This document shows, one piece after another, positions 46,022 to 53,882 of a stretch of 64,000 nt of DNA. The stretch is from Methylocaldum sp035627495. Lineage in GTDB: Bacteria; Pseudomonadota; Gammaproteobacteria; Methylococcales; Methylococcaceae. Every line of letters starts with the position of its first letter. The stretch's first letter is position 1. Position numbers and translations under genes: made by a program. The stretch spans positions 1 to 64,000 of the forward strand of contig NZ_DASPLO010000175.1 in NCBI RefSeq assembly GCF_035627495.1. The letters run 5' to 3'. Below the pieces are notes generated by a model, which was not told where the DNA came from, searched no databases, and was given only the letters and a program-made list of their open reading frames with translations.

Positions 46022-46519
46022 TCACTTCGCGCCCGAATGGCGCGGGCCGCCGTGGTGCTTCCATTTGGGGGCACGCTCGCCGAACGGCGTCAGGTCGTCG
46101 AAGACTTTACGCTGCTCCGGGGTCAGCGTGGCATAGAAGGTCTTGGTCGCACCCAGAGCTTCTTCGAGATAGGTCTGTTTCGCCTTATTGTGGGCGATCA
46201 TTTTTTCCAGGCGCTCCGGTGCCGGCAGGTTCTTCATGGCCTCGCGGTCGGGACGCGACTGTTTCTTCGCTTCTCTGATTTCCTTGATCTTGGCGGACCA
46301 GGTGTTCCAGTCCGCTTCCTGCGCTGCCGTCAGCTTCAATTCCTTGTGCAGTTCCGCCATCCGCTCCTCGATAAAGCGCTTCCCGTGTTCACCGCGGGGG
46401 ACACCGGGGCCTTGGCCGACCATGCCGGATTCGGTACCCGTTTGGGCGGGTTCGGCGATCACGGCTACGGGGCTGAGTAGGGCAAGACTCATCACAAGTG
46501 CTTTGCGGTAAGATTTCAT
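46022..46519 (-). CDS. Spy/CpxP family periplasmic protein
   Basis: 165 residues. Signal peptide at 1-22 (ALVMSLALLSPVAVIA) and a helical body with the two LTxxQ motifs (LTAAQEADW and LTPEQRKVF) that define the family. Spy and CpxP are periplasmic chaperones and, for CpxP, dampers of the sensor kinase. The gene diverges from a response regulator/kinase pair, the arrangement of cpxP-cpxRA, so it is probably both target and modulator of that system. A GTCGGCT/AGCCGAC hairpin (46546-46561) lies in its leader. Confidence 0.88.
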   Translation of the reverse strand: MKSYRKALVMSLALLSPVAVIAEPAQTGTESGMVGQGPGVPRGEHGKRFIEERMAELHKELKLTAAQEADWNTWSAKIKEIREAKKQSRPDREAMKNLPAPERLEKMIAHNKAKQTYLEEALGATKTFYATLTPEQRKVFDDLTPFGERAPKWKHHGGPRHSGAK

Positions 46520-46652
46520 ATGGATTCCTCATTCGGTTGTGAAAAGTCGGCTGAAGCCGACAGACACTGCTTAGACCTGCGGGGTCGTCCCGCCGTCTTC
46601 GGAACCTATTTCACACGTCACATGTATCAGGTATGTGTCCGGCCGGCGATGG

Positions 46653-46703
46653 TTTTGTATCGTTTCTTGTCGGCAACCGCAGCCGATACAAAGCGATACA
46701 AAA
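46653..46703. promoter_or_regulatory. candidate response-regulator operator
   Basis: CGATACAAAG (46684-46693) and CGATACAAAA (46694-46703) are adjacent 10-bp direct repeats. TTTTGTATCG (46653-46662) is the exact inverse of the second. Ten-base direct repeats are the usual site form of OmpR-family regulators. The site lies between the divergent spy-like and response regulator genes, so it may control both. Confidence 0.55.
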
Positions 46704-46743
46704 GACCATGACTTTCAACCGGCAACCGCGGTAAAAAGCCTCC

Positions 46744-47466
46744 ATGGACACCACAGAACACATTCTGGTCATCGACGACGACCGCGAAATCCGCATGCTG
46801 GTCGGCGACTATCTCAAGCAGCACGGCTACCGCGTCAGTCTGGCCGCCGATGGCCGGCAGATGCGAGAGGTGCTGGAAAGCAGCGGCATCGATCTGATCG
46901 TCCTCGACCTGATGCTGCCGGGCCAGGACGGCTTGAGCCTGTGCCGCGATTTGCGCGCCCGCTCTGATCTCCCGGTGCTCATGCTCACCGCTCGCGGAGA
47001 ACCGATCGACCGGGTGCTGGGACTGGAAATGGGCGCTGATGACTATCTCGCCAAGCCCTTCGAACCCCGCGAACTTCTGGCCCGCATCCGCAATATTCTG
47101 CGCCGCGCCCGCTCACTGCCGAACCGAGGCGTTTCGGATGCGGCGCACCGCTGGCGCTTCGCCGGCTGGACCCTGGACGGGCAGACGCGCCAACTCACTT
47201 CTTCCCAGGGCGTGGTGGTGGCACTATCGGGTGCCGAATACCGTTTATTACAGGTGTTTCTCACCCATCCCAACCGGGTGCTCACCCGCGATCAGCTCAT
47301 GGACTTGACCCGCGGCCGGGAGGCGGACCCCTTCGACCGCTCCATCGACCTCCGGGTCAGCCGGCTGCGCCAGAAGCTGGGCGACAACGCCCGGGCACCG
47401 AGCCTGATCAAAACCCTGCGAAACGAGGGTTACGTACTGGCCGCGACGGTGGAGCAGGAACCGTGA
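46744..47466 (+). CDS. OmpR-family response regulator (Cpx-like)
   Basis: 240 residues. The receiver domain has DDD near residues 11-13, the phospho-acceptor Asp in LIVLDLMLPGQDG, the Thr/Ser of MLTARGE and the Lys in LAKPFEPREL. The winged-helix DNA-binding domain covers about 140-235 (LSGAEYRLLQVFLTHPNRVLTRDQL). It overlaps the kinase gene by GTGA, so they form a two-gene operon. Direct repeats just upstream suggest autoregulation. Closest in arrangement to CpxR, but the signal is not known. Confidence 0.95.
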   Translation: MDTTEHILVIDDDREIRMLVGDYLKQHGYRVSLAADGRQMREVLESSGIDLIVLDLMLPGQDGLSLCRDLRARSDLPVLMLTARGEPIDRVLGLEMGADDYLAKPFEPRELLARIRNILRRARSLPNRGVSDAAHRWRFAGWTLDGQTRQLTSSQGVVVALSGAEYRLLQVFLTHPNRVLTRDQLMDLTRGREADPFDRSIDLRVSRLRQKLGDNARAPSLIKTLRNEGYVLAATVEQEP

Positions 47467-48989
47467 GACTCCCCTTCCCACCCCGCTCGCTCGCCGTCCG
47501 GCTGTTTCTCCTGCTGCTCGCCGGCGTGCTGGCGGCGGTCTTCATCACCCTGAGTCTGGCGCTGCAGGAGCGCGGACGCATCGTGCAAAGCTTTCGGGAG
47601 CACGGGACGGCCGAACGTATCGCCGACATCCTGCACCTGTTGGCCGCCCTGCCGCCCGAACAGCGTCTAGCCACGGTTCGCGCCTTGCCGTCCGGTCAAT
47701 GGCGCATCGAACCGGTGGACGGGACGGCGGCGGAACCGGCGCAATCCCTGCCGTCCAGTCGCAAACGGGATCTCTGGGAGCACCAGAGCCCCCCTTCCAA
47801 TCGCAAACGGTCATCCGGGGAGCGCCCGGACGACCCTTCCAATCGCAAACGGTCATCCGGGGAGCACCCGGACAACCCTTCCAATCGCAAACGGTCGTCC
47901 GAGGAGCGCCCGGACGACCCTTCCTTCACCGCCGCCTTGGCCGAAGCGGCGGGACCATCCATCACGGTGGAAGCGGCCTGGAGAACCGTAGGCCCCGACT
48001 GCCGCGATGGCCCGGCCGAGTGTTCGCCGTCCCGCACCGTCGGCGCGCGGATCCGGTTTGCAGATGAACAACGGGTTCTGATCGAAGCGACCCGCGAGCT
48101 GCCGCCACCTCGCGCACCGAGGATGGCAGGGTTCATCGCCAATCTTTCGATTTTGGCGGGTCTGCTGGCAATCGTGGTCTGGTTCGCCGTCCGCCTGGTC
48201 CTGCAACCCTTGCGGCGCCTGGTTCATGCCGCCGAGTCGTTCGGCCGTGATCCGGATCATCCTCCCATGGACGAATCCGGGCCTATCGAGGTACGGCAGG
48301 CGGCCCGGACTTTCAACCGGATGCGGGAACGCTTGCGTTCGTATATCGAGGAGCGAACCCGCATCCTCGCCGCCATCACCCACGACTTGAAGACGCCGCT
48401 CACCCGGTTGCGCCTGCGGCTGGAACAGTGCGACGACGAGCGGCTACGCACCCGGCTGGCGGAAGATGTGGCCGCCATGCAGGCGCTGGTCAACGAAGGA
48501 TTGGCCCTGGCGCGCAGCCTGGACTCGGGGCCGCCGCCGCAAACGATCGATCTCGGCGCCCTGCTGCAAAGCCTCTGCGACGATACCGAGGACGCCGGCG
48601 GGAACGCCCGCTTCGAAGGACCGGACGGCGCGCTGATCTCCGGCCGGCCGGAAGCGCTACGGCGCAGCTTTCTCAACCTCATCGACAACGCGGTTAAATA
48701 TGGCGGGAAAGCCGACGTAACCTTGGAGCGCTCGGGCGACGACTGGCTGATTCGGGTGCGGGACGCCGGCCCCGGCATCCCGGAAGAACACCTCGGCGAC
48801 GTGATGCAGCCCTTTTTTCGGCTGGAAACCTCGCGCTCGCGGGAAACCGGCGGCACCGGCCTGGGGCTCCCGATCGCCGCCAATCTGCTCAGCGCCCAAG
48901 GCGGAACGCTGAGTCTTCACAATCGCCCGGAAGGCGGTCTCGAAGCGCGGGTGCGCTTGCCGGTGTTTCGGAGCCGGCTCAGGACTTAA
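47463..48989 (+). CDS. sensor histidine kinase with repeat-bearing sensor domain
   Basis: 508 residues. A first membrane helix (about 12-35) is followed by a periplasmic region of about 185 residues, a second helix (about 220-240), HAMP, HisKA with an intact H-box AAITHDLKTPLTRL, and the ATPase domain (NLIDNAVKYGG, DAGPGIP, GTGLGLPIA). Residues 97-152 are four 14-residue repeats, mostly PSNRKRSSGERPDD, very basic and polar. The start is GTG, overlapping the regulator's stop. The layout is CpxA/EnvZ-like and the neighbouring Spy-like gene suggests an envelope-stress or metal cue. The repeats suggest a length-variable sensor. Confidence 0.93.
   Translation: MRLPFPPRSLAVRLFLLLLAGVLAAVFITLSLALQERGRIVQSFREHGTAERIADILHLLAALPPEQRLATVRALPSGQWRIEPVDGTAAEPAQSLPSSRKRDLWEHQSPPSNRKRSSGERPDDPSNRKRSSGEHPDNPSNRKRSSEERPDDPSFTAALAEAAGPSITVEAAWRTVGPDCRDGPAECSPSRTVGARIRFADEQRVLIEATRELPPPRAPRMAGFIANLSILAGLLAIVVWFAVRLVLQPLRRLVHAAESFGRDPDHPPMDESGPIEVRQAARTFNRMRERLRSYIEERTRILAAITHDLKTPLTRLRLRLEQCDDERLRTRLAEDVAAMQALVNEGLALARSLDSGPPPQTIDLGALLQSLCDDTEDAGGNARFEGPDGALISGRPEALRRSFLNLIDNAVKYGGKADVTLERSGDDWLIRVRDAGPGIPEEHLGDVMQPFFRLETSRSRETGGTGLGLPIAANLLSAQGGTLSLHNRPEGGLEARVRLPVFRSRLRT
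47751..47918 (+). repeat. 42-bp tandem repeat within the kinase gene
   Basis: Four in-frame 42-bp units: a diverged one (47751-47792) and three near-identical ones (47793-47834, 47835-47876, 47877-47918), with a partial start of a fifth (CCTTCC). Each encodes 14 residues. Because 42 is a multiple of three, copy-number change would keep the frame. Confidence 0.9.
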
Positions 48990-49075
48990 CCCATTCGTCG
49001 GCAAAGGATTGCCGATCTACGACAGCTTATCCCGGTATCGACATAGCTTCTGTAGGGTACGAAAACCGGGATTTC

Positions 49076-49249
49076 GTAGGGTGGGTTAGGCGCACTCCGG
49101 CACAGGCTGGCCGTCGATCACTGCGCTTCGAGTGCGCCGTAACCCACCAGATCAACGCTCAGTAGCCTTGCCGCTCGCTTTGGTGGGTTGCGCGCCTAAC
49201 TCGCTGGCTACACGCGGGTTGTGTGGGGGCACACCTAACCCACCCTACC
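49076..49249. repeat. two palindromic repeat units (REP-like)
   Basis: Unit 1: GGGTGGGTTAGGCGCACTC (near 49079) faces GAGTGCGCCGTAACCCACC (near 49130). Unit 2: GGTGGGTTGCGCGCCTAAC (near 49182) faces CACACCTAACCCACCCTACC (near 49230). Both show the 'GGGTTAGGCGC' signature of dispersed palindromes. They fill the 260-bp gap between two convergent genes. Confidence 0.65.
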
Positions 49250-49251
49250 AC

Positions 49252-50166
49252 TTACTTCTTTGCTCGAAAAATACAGTAGCGAACCATCTGGTCGCGGAAT
49301 ACCTTGTATTGGGCGAGCGCCACCTTGAAATTCGCCGTCTGGGCTTTTTTGCGGAGTCCCAGCCATTGCATGGTCAATTGCATCGGATACGTCCACAGGG
49401 CGGTCAGGTACATTCTCCGGGACGACGGCATGGTCTCGGCCGTGGCTTCGGTGATGTGCACATCGCGGAATCCGCATTCCTCCATGCCGGCCTGAAATTC
49501 CTCGACACTGGAAAGGTTAGGCACGGCCCACCCATTTAGGCAGTCCATGACGGCCTGCCACTCCTCTTCGTTGAATTCCCGGCGCGTGGCGTAACCGTCG
49601 CAGGCAATCAGCGTCCCGCCCTTGCGCAGCAAGCGGTAAGCTTCCCGAAAGAAATCCCGCTTGTCCGTCGCATAGCAACTGCTTTCCACCGCCCAAACCA
49701 CGTCGAAGGATTCGTCCGGGAACGGGGTCTTGCAGAAATCCGCCGCCTGGAAATCCACCTTGTCGGAAACTCCATGGCGGGCCGCGTTCCGCTTGGCGTG
49801 CTCGACCTGCTGGGCGCTGACGGTAATGCCCGTGGCTCGGCAACCCACATGCTTCGCCAGCCAGATCGAACTGCCGCCGATGCCGCAGCCTGCATCCAGG
49901 ACATGGTCTTCCGGCTTGATGCCGGCGATTTCGGCGAGTATGCGATTCTTGTTCAGCAAGGCCTGGCTGTGAGTCTTGGTATTTTCGTCCCAATACCCGT
50001 AATGCAAGGCCAGATTCTCGTTATCGAACCATGCGGTCCGGTAATCCCAATAACAGTCGTCGTAATGCTTCGCGGTGTCTACGCGAATGTCTTCCTCGGA
50101 AAACTCGGCGCCATGGCGCAGGCTATCATTGCGGTAATCTTTATTAGGTTCCAGATAGTACGACAT
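49252..50166 (-). CDS. class I SAM-dependent methyltransferase
   Basis: 304 residues. SAM motif HVLDAGCGIGGSSIWLAKHVG (from about residue 87), GITVSAQQVEHAKR, and motif DEVVW-type FDVVWAVESSCY. The general sequence resembles the tocopherol/sterol C-methyltransferase-like branch acting on lipids or small metabolites. It starts 160 bp upstream of the next minus-strand methyltransferase and may belong to the same region of lipid/glycoside genes. Substrate not inferable. Confidence 0.87.
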   Translation of the reverse strand: MSYYLEPNKDYRNDSLRHGAEFSEEDIRVDTAKHYDDCYWDYRTAWFDNENLALHYGYWDENTKTHSQALLNKNRILAEIAGIKPEDHVLDAGCGIGGSSIWLAKHVGCRATGITVSAQQVEHAKRNAARHGVSDKVDFQAADFCKTPFPDESFDVVWAVESSCYATDKRDFFREAYRLLRKGGTLIACDGYATRREFNEEEWQAVMDCLNGWAVPNLSSVEEFQAGMEECGFRDVHITEATAETMPSSRRMYLTALWTYPMQLTMQWLGLRKKAQTANFKVALAQYKVFRDQMVRYCIFRAKK

Positions 50167-50327
50167 CGGTTTTTTTAGTTGTCAGTCAAAAGCGGAAAAT
50201 CGGTTCGGGTGTCCGGCACGTTCGGTTAGTGCGCGACAGCGCCGGCCGGAAAGCGGGCGTAATGATAACCCGAAGGACGCGCCCTCGCCCCGTGCGATGA
50301 TCTTTTGAAACTCACAACGCCGTTCGA

Positions 50328-51077
50328 TCAGCCGCGCTTGACCGCACGGCACCAGAGTCCGCCTCGAAAGGACGGGATGCGCAAGAGACGCCCGACGCCG
50401 TCCAGCAGCACCAGAATCCCGGCGAGAGACCGCGGCATATCGCCCCGCGGAATAAAGGTCCACGGGCCGATGCTGTCGACTTTGAATCCGGCAGATTCTA
50501 GTAGATTGGCCAATTCTTCTTTGCCGAGAAACCGATCCGTGCTCAGATGTTTGGTACTGAGCTTCAGCCAGGGAGCGAACCGGGCGTACCAGACATAATC
50601 GGCGTTGGGCGTGAGGCAGACGAAGACGCCGCCGAGCTTGAGAATGCGGCCGGCTTCACGCAGCGCTTGCCGCTGGTCCAGCATGTGTTCCAGGGCGCCG
50701 ACGCACAGCACCGCGTCCGCTTCGGCATCGCCCACCGAGATCAAGGCTTCGGCGGGATCGACGCTCAAACCGATGCGTTCGGCGTAAGGGTGTCGAAGAC
50801 GAAGAAGCTCCGCCTGTTCGATCATTCCGGACGAAAGATCGGTGCCGTGCACTCGCTCGAACCGGGCGGCCAGGGGAAAAAGATGCATTCCCGTACCGCA
50901 GCCGATTTCCACCAGGACACTGCGGTTCGCACCGTCCAGCAGGCGATCGATGATGCCGAGCCGATAGCGCAGGAGCTTGTCCGCCTTGCCGTGGCAATCG
51001 CGATAAGCCGGCGCGAGACGGTCGAAAAACGCCCGAATGTCATCCAAACCATTGACTGGCGTAGTGCGTAGGCTCAT
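50328..51077 (-). CDS. class I SAM-dependent methyltransferase (glycolipid cluster)
   Basis: 249 residues from ATG 51077 (MSLRTTPVNG), chosen because it lies 4 nt after the phosphatidyltransferase stop; a 20-residue longer start would overlap that gene. The SAM motif LVEIGCGTGMHLFPLAARF, the GTDLSSGMIEQAE strand and ADAVLCVGALEHML are clear. It probably forms an operon with the CDP-alcohol phosphatidyltransferase and acts on its product or on an intermediate. Confidence 0.87.
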   Translation of the reverse strand: MSLRTTPVNGLDDIRAFFDRLAPAYRDCHGKADKLLRYRLGIIDRLLDGANRSVLVEIGCGTGMHLFPLAARFERVHGTDLSSGMIEQAELLRLRHPYAERIGLSVDPAEALISVGDAEADAVLCVGALEHMLDQRQALREAGRILKLGGVFVCLTPNADYVWYARFAPWLKLSTKHLSTDRFLGKEELANLLESAGFKVDSIGPWTFIPRGDMPRSLAGILVLLDGVGRLLRIPSFRGGLWCRAVKRG

Positions 51078-51081
51078 CAGA

Positions 51082-51771
51082 TCATATCCGGAGTTGCGGC
51101 CGACGGAGCTGAACCAGGGAGTAAAGAAACGAGACACACAAGCCGGCTGTAGCCGTCATCGCGAGTTCGGTACAGAACAGCCCCACCGGGAGCAGACACA
51201 GCGTGAAAACGATGATGGCGATTACCGAGACGGAGCGGGTAAACCAGTTGCCCTCCACGACGCGGCACGGCGGTCCCGCAATCTTGACGAACAACACGAA
51301 CAAATAACGCAACATTCCGGGAAACAGCACCCAAACGCCGAGATGGCCGCGATTGTATAAGAGCAGGCACAGGGCCAGAAAAAAGAACGCATCCACTTCC
51401 TTGTCGAAGCAATCGCCGAAGGGTGAAGCCAGCTTCCAGCGTCTGGCCACCCATCCGTCCAAGCCGTCGGCGTATAAAATGAGCAGGACGATGGAAGCCA
51501 ATAACCAGCCGTTTCCGATCGGAAAAAGCAGCAGGAAGAACGTTCCGATCAAACGGATCAAGGTGATCGCATTAGCCGCGCCGAACGCTTCGGCGGGGGT
51601 CCATTGCCGCCGGAACTGCCGGATCAGACCGAGAAACGACGCGGCGGCCATTGCCGCGAGAAACTCCGGCGGCGCATGGAACCACAGACCTCCGACGGCC
51701 AGGCCCATCAACATCGCATGGCGTTCGCTCCATTCGACCAGTTTGGATTCAAGAGGCGCGTTATGACTCAT
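51082..51771 (-). CDS. CDP-alcohol phosphatidyltransferase
   Basis: 229 residues with about six membrane helices. The family motif D-x2-D-G-x2-A-R-x8-G-x3-D-x3-D is complete at about residues 102-127 (DGLDGWVAR ... GDCFDKEVD). These enzymes join CDP-diacylglycerol or another CDP-alcohol to an alcohol. It is divergent from the glycosyltransferase gene (32 bp) and upstream of a methyltransferase. It is not clearly pgsA or pssA by context, so a special lipid head group is likely. Confidence 0.92.
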   Translation of the reverse strand: MSHNAPLESKLVEWSERHAMLMGLAVGGLWFHAPPEFLAAMAAASFLGLIRQFRRQWTPAEAFGAANAITLIRLIGTFFLLLFPIGNGWLLASIVLLILYADGLDGWVARRWKLASPFGDCFDKEVDAFFFLALCLLLYNRGHLGVWVLFPGMLRYLFVLFVKIAGPPCRVVEGNWFTRSVSVIAIIVFTLCLLPVGLFCTELAMTATAGLCVSFLYSLVQLRRPQLRI

Positions 51772-51803
51772 TCTCGGTATTTGGATTCTATTCGGTTGAT
51801 TCG

Positions 51804-52862
51804 ATGAAACTCGTGTTCGTTCATCCGCCGCTCGATGCTTGTCCCTCCGGCGGCAATGTTTTTAACCGCCATGTGATCGACCGGGCGGTAGAAAGCGGCT
51901 TTCCGCTCGAAACCATGGCTATCTCGTCCGACGGCGCGATGCCGACGTTTTCCCGTTTGCCGCGCGACTCGATTATTCTGTGGGACAGCCTACTTTTGGA
52001 AAGCTTATCGAACTGTCCGCTGGTTCAGGACGGACCGATCCACGGATTTTTGGCGCATTATGTCCCTTTTCTGAACCCGCTGCTCGACGCGGATCGGCGC
52101 AAAGAAGAGAAAGACCGGTTCGAGCGGGCCGCGGAGCGTGTCCAGTTTTTCATCGCGACCGGATTATCGATTCAACGTCTGCTCGAACGTCTCTACCCCG
52201 GCAAACCGGTTTTCCTCTGCGAGCCGGGAGTCGATGCCGCGTTTCTCGCCGCAAGACAAGCTTCGGCCGAGCCGACAGCAGGCTGGACAATTCAAATCGC
52301 GACCGTCGCCAACCTGCTTCCCGCAAAAGGGCTAACCGAACTGCTCGAAATCCTGGCCAAACTCCAGCATTACTGTTGGGCATGGCATTTAGTAGGCGAC
52401 GATCGAACCGATCCCGGCTATACCGAACGTTTCCGCTCAAGGATCGCGGAACTGGGGCTGCAAACCCGGATTACCCGTCACGGCGTTCTGGACACGCCAA
52501 AACTGGCCCAACTTCTCGGTGCGATGGATATCTTCGCCTTCGCCAGCCGGTTCGAAGCTTACGGCATGGCTTTGGCGGAAGCGGCGGCCGTTGGGCTACC
52601 TATCGTGACCACGGCCGTCGGCGAGGCTTCTCGAATCGTGCAGCACGGAAAGACCGGCTTCGTTGCGCCCATCGCCGATCCCGACGCTTTTCGAGACGGC
52701 TTGGAACAATTGCTGTCGGACCATGAGTTACGACGCCGTTGCCGCTCACGGCTGCTGCTGAATACGCCTCGTACCTGGGACGCCGCTTTCGCGGACTTCG
52801 GGAATGCCATTCGGACGGTCTGCGCTACGGCAATCGAACTCGAGCGGAGTCGATCACCTTAG
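51804..52862 (+). CDS. GT4-like glycosyltransferase
   Basis: 352 residues, GT-B fold. The N-terminal MKLVFVHPPLDACPSGGNVFN and the donor-binding C-terminal region FASRFEAYGMALAEAAAVGLP (E-x7-E of GT4) are intact, followed by IVTTAVGEASRIV. The start is ATG 51804, immediately before the Rossmann strand; a longer upstream frame overlaps the divergent gene and is rejected. It probably transfers a sugar to the product of the neighbouring phosphatidyltransferase/methyltransferase genes. Confidence 0.88.
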   Translation: MKLVFVHPPLDACPSGGNVFNRHVIDRAVESGFPLETMAISSDGAMPTFSRLPRDSIILWDSLLLESLSNCPLVQDGPIHGFLAHYVPFLNPLLDADRRKEEKDRFERAAERVQFFIATGLSIQRLLERLYPGKPVFLCEPGVDAAFLAARQASAEPTAGWTIQIATVANLLPAKGLTELLEILAKLQHYCWAWHLVGDDRTDPGYTERFRSRIAELGLQTRITRHGVLDTPKLAQLLGAMDIFAFASRFEAYGMALAEAAAVGLPIVTTAVGEASRIVQHGKTGFVAPIADPDAFRDGLEQLLSDHELRRRCRSRLLLNTPRTWDAAFADFGNAIRTVCATAIELERSRSP

Positions 52863-53164
52863 CATCAGCTTATTCCGGCCTACCCCTGCCGCGCCCACGC
52901 TAAAGGAGTGCTTGCCTCCCGTGGGAGCGGGCTTTAGCCCGCGACTGGAGGCCACCCAAGATCGCGGGCTAAAGCCCGCTCCCACAAGATTAGACGAGGT
53001 ATTACAACTGAGATAAAACCTGCGGCCTCATAGCCCAAGCAGTTTGCCGCACCGGTGTCCGAGATTTGGACACATCCGTTAAACCATTGATATAACGTGA
53101 GCATTTGTGGCTTTTCACATTATTATCCACAAGCCGCTCCACAGCTTTTGTGGACATCGCGAAG
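52863..53164. other. intergenic region with REP hairpin and a DnaA box
   Basis: About 300 bp between the glycosyltransferase and copB. It contains the long inverted repeat listed separately and a perfect DnaA-box sequence TTATCCACA at 53123-53131, with a diverged inverse copy near 53147-53156. No gene is seen. Confidence 0.5.
52921..52985. repeat. perfect 24-bp inverted repeat (REP-like)
   Basis: A 24-base arm beginning GTGGGAGCGGGCTTTAGCCC (52921-52944) is exactly complementary to 52962-52985 across a 17-nt loop. Each arm also contains the small palindrome GGGCTTTAGCCC/GGGCTAAAGCCC. This is a widespread gammaproteobacterial type of intergenic repeat and may also end glycosyltransferase transcription. 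Confidence 0.75.
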
Positions 53165-53878
53165 CTAAAACCAGGCCCTAAAACCGGCCACTGCCCTCAC
53201 TGTGTGCTTGTGCTCCAGCAGGGACTGCTCCTCGACGTAATCGAAGCCGATATAAGGCGCGAATTCCCGCACGATCTCGTAGCGCAGCCTGAGCCCCGCT
53301 TCGAATTCGGTGATGCCGGCTTTTACGCCGCGGTTCTCGATGTCGTCTGCGGACACATTGATTTCGACGCGCGGCTGGGCGATGAGGCGTTGGGTCAGCA
53401 AAAGTTCGTAGGCCAGCTTGAAGCGTCCGAGCACGTTGCCGTTCTCGCTGATGAACATGGCCGCTTCGGTCTCGAAAAAATAAGGCGCAAGCCCCTGGAT
53501 GCCGATCACGCTGTCGAAGGTGCGTTCCGGCTCGAAGGCGCGGCGGACGCCGATCTGGGCATCCCAAAAGGTGGCGATGTTGCGGCTGTAGAGCAACTGA
53601 AGATCGGCCCGCCCGAAGATATCCTGATCGAAGACGTAATCGCCCTCGCTTTTCACCCACAGCTTGTTGTAGTCGCTGCCGGTCCAGCCTTCGACGTCCC
53701 ACTTGAAGAGGTGAATATTGGCGTTTCCCTCGTACTCGAACCGTTCGAACTTGAGATAGTTGTAGATCGCCTCGTCCAATTGAGCCGTCGCGCGGCCGCT
53801 GCCGAACACAATCAAGATGGCCGCTGCATAAACCGGAATCGAATGCCGGTTACGGTGGTTATCGAGACCCGGAGTCAC
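53165..53878 (-). CDS. copB: copper resistance protein B (outer membrane)
   Basis: About 237 residues from GTG 53878, which follows the copA stop by 4 nt and places a signal peptide (PVYAAAILIVFGSGRATA) near the N-terminus. A longer frame reaching inside copA has no signal and is rejected. The body (RFEYEGNANIHLFKWDVEGW, DYNKLWVKSEGDY, GIQGLAPYFFETEA, ending FRAWF) matches CopB beta-barrels. Unlike many CopB proteins it lacks the Met/His-rich N-terminal region. It functions with CopA in periplasmic copper tolerance. Confidence 0.93.
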   Translation of the reverse strand: MTPGLDNHRNRHSIPVYAAAILIVFGSGRATAQLDEAIYNYLKFERFEYEGNANIHLFKWDVEGWTGSDYNKLWVKSEGDYVFDQDIFGRADLQLLYSRNIATFWDAQIGVRRAFEPERTFDSVIGIQGLAPYFFETEAAMFISENGNVLGRFKLAYELLLTQRLIAQPRVEINVSADDIENRGVKAGITEFEAGLRLRYEIVREFAPYIGFDYVEEQSLLEHKHTVRAVAGFRAWF

Positions 53879-53882
53879 GCTC

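Noticed and set aside
47751..47918. Possible CRISPR repeats
   Set aside because: Units abut with no spacers and keep the reading frame of the kinase gene.
49252..51077. Assigning ubiE/ubiG or sterol methyltransferase names to the two methyltransferases
   Set aside because: Only general SAM motifs are visible; context does not support quinone or sterol synthesis.
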